A stretch of 64,000 bases of DNA, from the NCBI RefSeq assembly GCF_000612545.2, contig NZ_CP097800.1:6688001-6752000 (forward strand). Direction: 5' to 3'. Positions within the stretch are counted from its first letter, which is position 1. Each line of letters opens with the position of its first letter. Of the stretch, positions 47,655 to 55,096 are shown one piece after another. The stretch is from Streptomyces sp. PCS3-D2 (GTDB lineage: Bacteria; Actinomycetota; Actinomycetes; Streptomycetales; Streptomycetaceae). The translations under genes were made by a program, and so were the position numbers. Under the pieces are notes generated by a model. The model was given only the letters and a program-made list of their open reading frames with translations, searched no databases and was not told where the DNA came from.

Positions 47655-48110
47655 TCACTCTGAGCTGGCGAGGCTCGAAGCTGGCTCGGGCAGCAGACCA
47701 CGGAGATGACCGAAGGCCCAGTTGTCGACAGCATCGGGGTACCCGTTGATCCAGTCCGTCGGCGGCGGGTCGTGCGGTTCAGCCAGGCCGTGGCACCACT
47801 GCGAGATGATGTTGTCGCCGGGCGCGAGATCCGTCACGGCGGCGCGCAGCTTGACGGCGTGCCGAAGGATGAGGTCGTGGTCCACGCACCAGATGGCGCC
47901 GATTGAGGCGCCTTCATGGGCGATCCAGTTTCGGGCCTGCCTGGCCTTGTGCAGGGTGTCCATGTCCATGGTCCGGCCCATTGCGTGTGCGGCCAGGCCG
48001 TGCAGCGTGCCGCCCAGCAGCTTGTCGGCGGGGACTGAGGCGACGGCCTCTTCGAAGGTCATGGTCGGGTCGGTTTGGTGGGCGGTGATCAGGTTGCCGA
48101 CACGGAGCAC
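47655..48110 (-). CDS. HEPN-like protein (RNase-type RxxxxH motif)
   Basis: About 151 residues from GTG 48110, or 157 from TTG 48128. An all-helical protein with KARQARNWIAHEGASIGA, whose RNWIAH matches the RX4H motif of HEPN ribonuclease toxins. DLILRHAVKLRAAVTDLAPG and WCHGLAEPHD follow. I infer a nucleic-acid-cleaving or HEPN-derived role. No minimal nucleotidyltransferase partner is adjacent, unlike classic HEPN-MNT pairs. The leader is a copy of that of the next gene upstream (48220-48609). Confidence 0.6.
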   Translation of the reverse strand: MLRVGNLITAHQTDPTMTFEEAVASVPADKLLGGTLHGLAAHAMGRTMDMDTLHKARQARNWIAHEGASIGAIWCVDHDLILRHAVKLRAAVTDLAPGDNIISQWCHGLAEPHDPPPTDWINGYPDAVDNWAFGHLRGLLPEPASSLASSE

Positions 48111-48133
48111 ATACTGAGCCTTTTCCAACCTCA

Positions 48134-48156
48134 GGTCGAGGCGTGGTGAAGGACGA
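48134..48156. repeat. Duplicated leader repeat, copy 1
   Basis: An exact 23-base match to 48629-48651 (begins GGTCGAGGCGTGG). On the minus strand it lies just before the HEPN-like gene. Similarity continues past the exact part (GAGG, then GAAAAG and CTC) into the start region. Confidence 0.85.
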
Positions 48157-48219
48157 GCGCGGTCTTCACGAGGCCGGCCCCGGGGGCCTGCACCAGGAAG
48201 GGGCCCCTCGTCCGTTCGT

Positions 48220-48609
48220 TCAGGAAGCGCGGATCGCCCGATCGATCTCCGCGCCCGTGCGGGCCACGATGACGGGCCACTCGTCCCTGAGAGCGGCAGG
48301 CAGAAGGTCGCGGTCTTCTTCCCGCTGAATCATGGTTGGTCCGCCAGGGACGACGAGCACGGCGTCCAGTCGGCGCAGCAGGGCGGCCAGGAGGTCCATG
48401 ATTCCGCCGCCTCCGAAGCGGTTGAAGGTGATGTTGTCCGGGCTGGAGAACACATCCGCCTCCTCCATATCCGCCGTACGCACATGCAGGAAGTTCGTCT
48501 GGGGGTCCCGTGCCACCACGTAAGGATCGAAGACCTCGTGCGCAGCACTCATGTCCAACTGTGTCGGCTCACCGTTCTCGAACCGGCACACGAAAATGTC
48601 GAAACTCAT
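48220..48609 (-). CDS. Immunity-like small protein (MSFDIFV type)
   Basis: A 129-residue soluble protein starting at ATG 48609. MSFDIFVCRFENGEP, then FNRFGGGGIMDLLAALLRRL and VVPGGPTMIQ, resembles small actinobacterial proteins found near polymorphic toxins and thought to be immunity factors. The family is not firmly identified. It is bracketed by two copies of a 23-base leader repeat and lies upstream of the HEPN-like gene on the same strand, so the two may form a toxin-immunity or cassette pair. Confidence 0.65.
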   Translation of the reverse strand: MSFDIFVCRFENGEPTQLDMSAAHEVFDPYVVARDPQTNFLHVRTADMEEADVFSSPDNITFNRFGGGGIMDLLAALLRRLDAVLVVPGGPTMIQREEDRDLLPAALRDEWPVIVARTGAEIDRAIRAS

Positions 48610-48628
48610 GGAGTCTTTTCTATCCTCG

Positions 48629-48651
48629 GGTCGAGGCGTGGTGAAGGACGA
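48629..48651. repeat. Duplicated leader repeat, copy 2
   Basis: The second exact copy of the 23-base repeat, 495 bases from copy 1. It precedes the 48220-48609 gene on the minus strand and lies 10 bases from the end of the IS5 remnant. Confidence 0.85.
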
Positions 48652-48660
48652 CGGCCTACC

Positions 48661-49283
48661 TCAGTTTGTGCAGTTCCGGTGCAGGGCGAGGATCGCCTGG
48701 ACGAGCCGGGTGATGCTGTTGGTGCTGCAGCGGAGCTTGCGTAGCAGGCGCCAGGTTTTCGGGGTGGCCATGGCCTGCTCGCCCAGGGCCCGGATGCGCG
48801 CGTGGGCGATGTTGACGGCTTGCTGACCTGCGGACAGTCGCTCCCACCGGCCGCGGAAGGGCACCCGGACGGTGCCGCCAGCGCCCTGGTAGCCCTTGTC
48901 GGCCCAGCAGGCCAGGCCGACGACGGTAAGGGCATCGATGATGCCATGGCTGCGGGCCGCCTTGATGTCGTGGACGGCGCCGGGCAGAGCGGGCGAGGCC
49001 CACAGCAGGCGGCCGAACGGGTCTGCGAGGACCTGCACGTTCATGCCGTGCTTCTTGTGCTTCCCGGAATGAACGGGCGGTCGGCGTCGATCGCCAGCAG
49101 CGTACCGTCGAGGATCACGAACGCCTTGTGGGATGCGGCCTTGACCGCACTCACCAGGTCCGGGGCGAGTGCGGCCAGGACCTCGACGGCCTCGGCGATG
49201 TACCGGTAGGCGGTGGTGGTGCCGACGCCGAAGCCGGCCGCAAGCCGGGCGTAGGTGTGCCCGCACCGCAGGGGGTTGCGCGG
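48661..49283 (-). pseudogene. IS5-family transposase remnant with frameshift
   Basis: The first part reads GVGTTTAYRYIAEAVEVLAA and AFVILDGTLLAIDADRP. A frame change near 49070 leads to YSGKHKKHGMNVQ-like sequence (here VHSGKHKKHGMNVQVLADPF), then CWADKGYQGAGGTVR and RLVQAILALH to the stop at 48661. The N-terminus is missing and the sequence beyond 49283 is unrelated. It is a relative of the piece at 28494-28862. Confidence 0.82.
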
Positions 49284-49439
49284 ACTACGTCGCCGCCTTC
49301 GGGGAGAACGTGCTCGTGATCGAGTACACCGACCAGGGCATGGGACGGGCTTGCCGGGGCTGGGGCGACAGGATCACCATGGTCCGTCGTGACCTGCACC
49401 TCGTGTCCGATGAGGAGAAAGGCCAGCGCTACGAGCGCT

Positions 49440-50200
49440 GCCCCGCGTCCTGACCGGCGGCGGGCGAGGAGGATCCGGCGGATCTCCGGGGGAGCGCCGT
49501 CCACGCGCAGCAGGCGTACGCCGTCCGGAAGGACCAGGGCCATGCGGGCCGGGGCGGTGGTCACGCCGGCTCCGCAGGCAACGAGCCGGAGTCTGGTCAG
49601 CCAGTCGCTGGTGGTGTGGGCGATGCGGGGCCGTCCGGGCAGGCCGGGCCAGACGCCGAGCTGAGGTTCGGCGTCCGAGGGCGGGGCGGCGATCCAGGGG
49701 GTTTCGGCGAGTTCGTCGACGTGCGCGGTGGTCCGGGCTGCGAACGGGCCGGTGGCCGGTGCGGCGACGAGGAGTTCGGTGTCCCCGACCGCGTCGATGT
49801 GCAGCCGCGGCGACTCGCCGCCCGCAGGCCGGTGCGGCGGGCGGGAGGTCAGCAGGGCAAGGTCGAGGGTGCCCGCGCGCAGGGCCCGGAGCAGACCGGG
49901 GGTGGTGCCGTCGCGGTTGGTAACGGTGAGGCCGGGGATGGTGGCCTTGAGGCGGGCGAGGAGCGGGGGCAGCAGTACTGCCCCCGCGCTGGGGAACACA
50001 CCCCGAGCCGTACGGTGCGCGATTCCGCGTCCACGTGTGCCAGTTCCTGCTCGGCGGCCTCGACGGCGTTCAGGATCGTTCGGGCGTGCCGGAGCAGGGC
50101 CAGGCCCGGTCCGGGTCGGCTCGGGGGACGGCGTGCTCACCCGCCTGCGTCTCGGAGATGGCCGCAGGCGAGCGGCGGTCCCGGCAGCTGCGACGACCTC
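49440..50200 (-). pseudogene. LysR-family regulator remnant
   Basis: The linker helix ALLRHARTILNAVEAAEQEL and AESRTVRLGV are in one frame. The effector domain FPSAGAVLLPPLLARLKATI, then GTLDLALLTSRPP and TTSDWLTRLRLVACGAGV, is in another, with the shift near 49998. The N-terminal helix-turn-helix is reduced to unrecognisable sequence around 50110-50200. It cannot make a working regulator. The tail runs into unplaced sequence (49284-49440) next to the IS5 remnant. Confidence 0.7.
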
Positions 50201-50453
50201 CCCCCTGCCCGGACCCTTCCCCGGGTCTGGGGCCGCGGCCACGGGCCGGGGGGAGGCTTCGCCGCCCGTGACGGTCTGAGGGCCATCAGCGTCCCCATCT
50301 TCTCCACGTACCGTTCGGCCGCTGCGGCGCCGAGTGCCCGGTGATCGGCGAAGTGGCGGTGGGCTGGGTTGTGCGAGGTGTCGACCGGCTCGCGGAACAG
50401 ACCCGTGCGGTACGGGGCATCGCGGGAGCCCGTAGGGCCTGCGTGACGGCGGG

Positions 50454-50670
50454 TCAGGTGTCGAGCCCTCTGTCGTCTGCGGGCAGCAGGTCCCGGGCTC
50501 GGCGCTCCATCAGGACCGGCAGGTACGTGCGCACGCGGGCGTACCTGAGTTCTTCGTAGGCGGTCCACACCGAGTCGTGGACCAGACGCGCGTCCAGCCG
50601 GGGGGTGCGCCTTCACCAGGCGTTCGGTCACCTCGCGGATGGTGCGGTCGTCATCATCGGGTTCCGTCAC
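50454..50670 (-). pseudogene. Three-helix-bundle small protein with frameshift
   Basis: From GTG 50670, TEPDDDDRTIREVTERLVKA leads into a C-run. After it the correct frame gives RLDARLVHDSVWTAYEELRY and VRTYLPVLMERRARDLLP, to TGA at 50454-50456. This matches a small three-helix domain common in Streptomyces. One surplus base in the run (near 50600) breaks it. Confidence 0.65.
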
Positions 50671-51589
50671 CGGGAGCACCTCGGTCTTCCGTCGGAGATC
50701 GCGTCCTCCAGTCTTGTGGGGGCGCCTGCGGCACGAAAGTCGATCTTGCGCCGCTCTGCTCGGCTCCTCGTCGAGGCCGGCACGCCGCCTCCAGCCGTTC
50801 GGAGATGACCCATTGCTCGAGCCGGATGCCGGCCCGGCCCAGAACCGTGTACAGCTGGCGCCGGGAGACGGCGTGTGCGCGGGCGATGCGGTCCGCGGTG
50901 AGGACGGGTCCGGTCAGATGGCGGCGGATGTAGGCCATGATCCGGGGGACGAGGGAGTCGTCCATGACGGTGCGGGCGCGCCGGTCGTCCTCGCCGTGTG
51001 CCGCCGAGGTGAGCAGCGCCCGTACCAGCTCAGTGGTGGCGTTGCCGAGGGCGGCGGCCGCGGGGTCGGTCTCCAGGCCGCCGGGGTCCTTCCACAGGGC
51101 GCGCAGGTGGGCCAGGACCAGGTCGTGCAGCGGACTGGACCGCAGGCGTTCCGAGGCACGTACGACGGTGTCCACCGGCACGCCGAGATGCTCCATGTCG
51201 ATGGTGACGGCCCGCGACGCCCCCTCGCCGGACCAGCCGTAGCGCCTGGGGGCGAGTTCGTGGAAGACGGCGATGTCGTCCGGGCCCAGCAGGTAGCGCC
51301 GGCCGGCGCTCTCGGCACGGTGGATGCCCCGGGTCTGCAGCGAGACCGAGACGACGGGCCGCTCGCGGTGCCATCGGACGTGCCGGGCCGTGCGCCGGAC
51401 CTCGAATCCGGTGCTCCGCATGTCGAACAGGTCCAGCGGACCGAGGCGCCAGCCTTCGAAGCGGGCTCGGATCCCCGTTTCGGGCGATTCGTGGATCACC
51501 TGGTTCGGCACGGAGGTGTCGGTCAGTGCGTGGTGAAAGGCGTCCGGACGCTCCTTCGGAGCGAAGCCGTCCAGGTCCAGCAGAAGCAT
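50654..51589 (-). CDS. AraC-family regulator with damaged C-terminal HTH
   Basis: A 311-residue frame from ATG 51589. The cupin-like sensor region has SLQTRGIHRAESAGRRYLLG and IAVFHELAPRRYGW. The first helix-turn-helix is intact (RHLTGPVLTADRIARAHAVS, RRQLYTVLGRAGI, VISERLEAA). After ERLEAAC the usual second helix-turn-helix (F-x-D-x-SHFSRxFR) is absent and replaced by unrelated sequence, so DNA binding is probably lost. It is divergent from the esterase at 51824, a likely former target. Confidence 0.72.
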   Translation of the reverse strand: MLLLDLDGFAPKERPDAFHHALTDTSVPNQVIHESPETGIRARFEGWRLGPLDLFDMRSTGFEVRRTARHVRWHRERPVVSVSLQTRGIHRAESAGRRYLLGPDDIAVFHELAPRRYGWSGEGASRAVTIDMEHLGVPVDTVVRASERLRSSPLHDLVLAHLRALWKDPGGLETDPAAAALGNATTELVRALLTSAAHGEDDRRARTVMDDSLVPRIMAYIRRHLTGPVLTADRIARAHAVSRRQLYTVLGRAGIRLEQWVISERLEAACRPRRGAEQSGARSTFVPQAPPQDWRTRSPTEDRGAPGDGTR

Positions 51590-51823
51590 GAAGTCCCGCT
51601 CTCGGCGCAGTCGTTGGCGCCCGTCTCAGTCTGAGGCACGGGCGTCGGTGGTCGGATCGTGCACGCACAGGCCAGATCCGTGCACGTACGGGACCGACGA
51701 CCGTCCCGATCACCTCTAGTTTTCGGACCGCCCCCGCAGCACTGGAGCGGGGGACCGGCGCGGCCCGGCACCCTCGGGCCAACCGCGCCCTCTCGTCCGT
51801 CCGCTTCGAAGGAAGGCCCGATC

Positions 51824-52801
51824 ATGACCGACCCGCACCCGCCCGCCCCCGTCACCCCGGTCCTGGAGAAGCCCGCGGCCGACTTCGCTCGGGCCACGGC
51901 CACGCCGCCGTTCCTCTTCCAGATCCCGCCGGCCGAGGGCCGCAAGACCGTCGACGAAGTCCAGTCCGGCCCGGTCCAGCTGCCGGCGGTCGACGAGGAG
52001 TGGGTGACTGTGCCGGGCGGACCGACCGGCGAGGTCCGTGCCCGCCTCGTGCGCCCGGCCGGCTCCGAGGGCCGGCTCCCGGTCGTCGTCTACCTCCACG
52101 GCGCGGGCTGGGTGTTCGGCAACGCCCATACCCACGACCGGCTCGTGCGGGAGCTCGCCGTCGGGGCCGGGGCGGCCGTCGTCTTCCCCGAGTACGACCT
52201 GTCGCCCGAGCACCGCTACCCGGTGGCCATCGAGCAGAACTGGACCGTGGCCCGCTGGGTCGTCACCGACGGAGCCGGGCACGGGCTGGACGCCTCCCGT
52301 ATCGCGGTGGCCGGTGATTCGGTCGGCGGCAACATGAGCGCGGCGCTCACCCTGATGGCCAAGGAGCGCGGTGGCCTGGACCTGCTCCAGCAGGTCCTGT
52401 TCTACCCGGTCACCGACGCGAGCTTCGACACCGGCTCCTACCGCCAGTTCGCCGAAGGGTACTTCCTCCGCCGCGACGGCATGCATTGGTTCTGGGACCA
52501 GTACACCACCGACCCGGCCGACCGCGCCCGGATCACCGCCTCCCCGCTGCGGGCCACCACCGAGCAGCTCACCGGCCTGCCCCCGGCCCTGGTCATCACC
52601 GCCGAGGCCGACGTCCTGCGCGACGAGGGGGAGGCGTACGCCAACAGGCTGCGCGCCGCCGGCGTGCCCGTCACCGCCGTGCGCTACCAGGGCATCATCC
52701 ATGACTTCGTCATGCTCAACGCGCTGCGCGAGACCCACGCCGCGCAGTCGGCCATCGACCTCGCCGCCGCCACCCTGCGGCGGGCCCTGGCTGATGGCTG
52801 A
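51824..52801 (+). CDS. Hormone-sensitive-lipase-type esterase
   Basis: A 325-residue cytoplasmic alpha/beta hydrolase of the HSL/acetyl-hydrolase family. VVVYLHGAGWVFGN is the oxyanion motif (HGAG in place of HGGG). AVAGDSVGGNMSAAL carries the nucleophile Ser, the acid lies in ITAEADVLRDEGE and the His in YQGIIHDFVML. It should hydrolyse short acyl esters. It starts at ATG 51824 with GGAAGG upstream. The stop overlaps the start of the membrane protein gene by 8 bases, so they are coupled. Confidence 0.88.
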   Translation: MTDPHPPAPVTPVLEKPAADFARATATPPFLFQIPPAEGRKTVDEVQSGPVQLPAVDEEWVTVPGGPTGEVRARLVRPAGSEGRLPVVVYLHGAGWVFGNAHTHDRLVRELAVGAGAAVVFPEYDLSPEHRYPVAIEQNWTVARWVVTDGAGHGLDASRIAVAGDSVGGNMSAALTLMAKERGGLDLLQQVLFYPVTDASFDTGSYRQFAEGYFLRRDGMHWFWDQYTTDPADRARITASPLRATTEQLTGLPPALVITAEADVLRDEGEAYANRLRAAGVPVTAVRYQGIIHDFVMLNALRETHAAQSAIDLAAATLRRALADG

Positions 52802-53516
52802 GCCGGGCCCGCGGCCGCTCGCCGAGGACGATCCGTACGGCGGCGGGCGGCACTTCGAGGCCGACCTGCGCCGCATGACCCGGATCAACCTGCGGCCGAT
52901 CGCCTCCCCGATGCCACTGGGCTTCTACACCGTGGCGATCGCCTCGGTCATCGTCGGCTGCTTCCAGCTGGGCGTCTTCGACGAGGACGCCCGCCGCGCC
53001 GTCGGGCTGGCGATCCTGCCGGCGTTCGTTCTGCAGCTGACGGTGAGCTGGTTCGCGCTGGGCGCCCGAGACGTGGCGGCGGCCACCCTGATGGCCTGCT
53101 TCTCGGGGCTGTGGCTGGCGAACTCGCTGACCCTGGTGCTGGACCCGCCGGACGGGGCGCGGGTCCTGGGGGTCCTGAGCGCCGTGTTCGCGCTGTTCGC
53201 GTTGCTGATGGCGTCGGTGGCGGGCCGCAAGCGGGCGTTGTGGCTGGTCCTGGCCGTGGCCGTGCCCCGGTTCGCGGTGGCGGCGGCCGCGGGCCTGAGC
53301 GGATCCGGGTGGGTGGGCACCCTCTCCGGAGCACTCGGCCTGCTCCTCGCCGCCGTCGCCCTGTACGCGGCGTTCGCGCTGATGCTGGAGGACATGCGAG
53401 GCCGGCAGGTGCTGCCGATCGGCCGCAGCGCGCCGGCCCACCATGCCGTCGAGGGCAGTCTGTCCGTCCAGCTGCGCGACCTCGAACGCCAGGCCGGGGT
53501 CCGGCGCACCCTCTAA
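52794..53516 (+). CDS. GPR1/FUN34/YaaH-like membrane protein
   Basis: A 240-residue protein with about six transmembrane helices. The segment NLRPIASPMPLGFYTVAIAS resembles the N-P-x-PLG signature of acetate/succinate transporters of the GPR1/FUN34/YaaH family. Coupling to an esterase that may release acetate fits, but the substrate is not shown. It starts at ATG 52794 inside the esterase end. The IS110 element begins within about 20 bases of its stop. Confidence 0.7.
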   Translation: MAEPGPRPLAEDDPYGGGRHFEADLRRMTRINLRPIASPMPLGFYTVAIASVIVGCFQLGVFDEDARRAVGLAILPAFVLQLTVSWFALGARDVAAATLMACFSGLWLANSLTLVLDPPDGARVLGVLSAVFALFALLMASVAGRKRALWLVLAVAVPRFAVAAAAGLSGSGWVGTLSGALGLLLAAVALYAAFALMLEDMRGRQVLPIGRSAPAHHAVEGSLSVQLRDLERQAGVRRTL

Positions 53517-53530
53517 TGGGTCTCGTCGGG

Positions 53531-53756
53531 CCGTAGGAGACTACGGTTCGTAGCTGCCAGCGGGTGAGCACTCCGTACCTCCGAGCCATTGCGAGTTCTG
53601 TGGTCAGACCGTGCCCCCGTTGGTCGGCCGGGAGGCCTGACTGCTGATGGGATGGCGTGCCCGCCCGGTGGTTGGGCGTGAGCACTTGATCCATTAGAGA
53701 GCGAGCCGTGCCTTCCGCGGGCTGCACGTCATGATCGGACGAGAGCGAGGGGGCGG
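53531..53756 (+). ncRNA. Candidate IS110 bridge RNA region
   Basis: The 240 bases between the upstream gene and the IS110 transposase carry no coding frame. They contain structured elements: CCGTAG-GAGA-CTACGG (53531-53546), a perfect 6-bp stem, and a 7-bp stem with GGGA loop (53623-53641). IS110-group elements encode a guide (bridge) RNA in this position. Exact ends and guide loops cannot be set from one copy. Confidence 0.5.
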
Positions 53757-54992
53757 GTGCTGATGCTGTTCATCGGCGACGACTGGGCCGAAGACCACCA
53801 CGATGTCGAGATCCAAGACGAGGCAGGCCGCAAGCTCGCCACCGCGCGGCTACCGGAAGGCGTGGAGGGCATCGCGAAGCTTCACACCCTCGTCGCCCGG
53901 CACAGTGGCGAAGACCCGGAATCCGCCCAGGTGATGGTCGGGATCGAGACCGATCGGGGGCCTTGGGTGCAGGCGCTGATCGCAGCCGGCTACCGCATCT
54001 ACGCGGTCAACCCCCGACAGGCGGCGCGGTTTAAGGAGCGGTACGGCACCTCCGGGGCCAAGAGCGACAAGGGAGACGCCCACGCGCTGGCGGACATGGT
54101 CCGCATCGACGGTGACCAGCTGCGGCCGGTCGCCGGAGACAGCGACCAGGCCCAGGCGATCAAGGTCGTCGCCCGCGCCCACCAGACCCTGATCTGGGAA
54201 CGCACCCGCGCCTTCCAGCGCCTGCGCAACACGCTGCGCGAGTACTTCCCCGGCGCGCTGACCGCCTACGCCTCCCTGGAATTGACCAGCACCGACGCAC
54301 TGGAACTGCTGCTCAAGGCCCCGACGCCCGAGCAGGCTGCGAAGCTGACCAAGCAGCAGATCACCGCCGTCCTGGCCCGGCACCGCCGCCGCAACCGGGA
54401 CCAGAGGGCCGCCGCGATCCAGGCCGGCCTGCGCGAGCCGCAGCTCGGTGTCGCCGCACCGGTCGCCGCCGCCTACGCCGCGGCGGCGACCGCACACGCC
54501 AACCTGCTGATCGCGCTGAACGAACAGATAGCTGCGATGGAAGAGCAGGTGAGCGCGCATTTTCTCGCGCACCCGGACGCTGAGATCTACCTGTCGATGC
54601 CCGGCATCGGCGCGATCACCGGCGCCCGGGTGCTGGCCGAGTTCGGGGACGACCCCACCCGCTACACCTCCGCCAAGGCCCGCAAGAACTACGCGGGCAC
54701 CAGCCCGATCACCCGCGCCTCCGGCAGGACCCACGCCGTCCACGCCCGCCACGCGCGCAACGACCGCCTCGCCGACGCCCTCCACCGGCAGGCGTTCTCC
54801 GCCATCAACACCTCGCCCGGCGCCCGGCGCTACTACGACAAGCAACGCGCTCGCGACGCCGGCTACAACCCCGCCCTGCGCCAGCTCGGCAACCGGCTCG
54901 TCGGCATCCTCCACGGGTGTCTCAAGACCCGCACCCCCTACGACGAGGCCACCGCGTGGTCACACCACGCAACCCTCGCCACCTCCGCTTGA
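53757..54992 (+). CDS. IS110-family transposase (DEDD)
   Basis: A 411-residue transposase. The RuvC-like DEDD domain has FIGDDWAEDHHDVEI, the Glu in MVGIETDRGPW, and KSDKGDAHALADM. The C-terminal transposase_20 domain has MPGIGAITGARVLAEFGD and KNYAGTSPITRASG with the conserved Ser. All appear intact, so the element may be active. It starts at GTG 53757 (ATG 53763 possible). IS110 elements lack terminal inverted repeats, so the element borders are not defined. Confidence 0.9.
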   Translation: MLMLFIGDDWAEDHHDVEIQDEAGRKLATARLPEGVEGIAKLHTLVARHSGEDPESAQVMVGIETDRGPWVQALIAAGYRIYAVNPRQAARFKERYGTSGAKSDKGDAHALADMVRIDGDQLRPVAGDSDQAQAIKVVARAHQTLIWERTRAFQRLRNTLREYFPGALTAYASLELTSTDALELLLKAPTPEQAAKLTKQQITAVLARHRRRNRDQRAAAIQAGLREPQLGVAAPVAAAYAAAATAHANLLIALNEQIAAMEEQVSAHFLAHPDAEIYLSMPGIGAITGARVLAEFGDDPTRYTSAKARKNYAGTSPITRASGRTHAVHARHARNDRLADALHRQAFSAINTSPGARRYYDKQRARDAGYNPALRQLGNRLVGILHGCLKTRTPYDEATAWSHHATLATSA

Positions 54993-55014
54993 CATCCCTG
55001 CGCCATGGGATGTC
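54991..55014. terminator. Hairpin at the IS110 transposase stop
   Basis: GACATCCC (54991) and GGGATGTC (55007) form a perfect 8-bp stem overlapping the transposase stop codon. It may end the transposase transcript or mark the right side of the element. Confidence 0.55.
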
Positions 55015-55096
55015 TGACCCGTCCCTTCCTGGCCAGAACGCGCGGACACCGGAACTTCCCCTGCCCTGCCGTGAGGCTCCACCGAAAGCGAGTGCC

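Noticed and set aside
49284-49453. Plus-strand frame DYVAAFGENVLVIEYTDQGM... as a gene fragment
   Set aside because: It has a protein-like look but no identifiable family, start or partner, and overlaps the LysR remnant tail.
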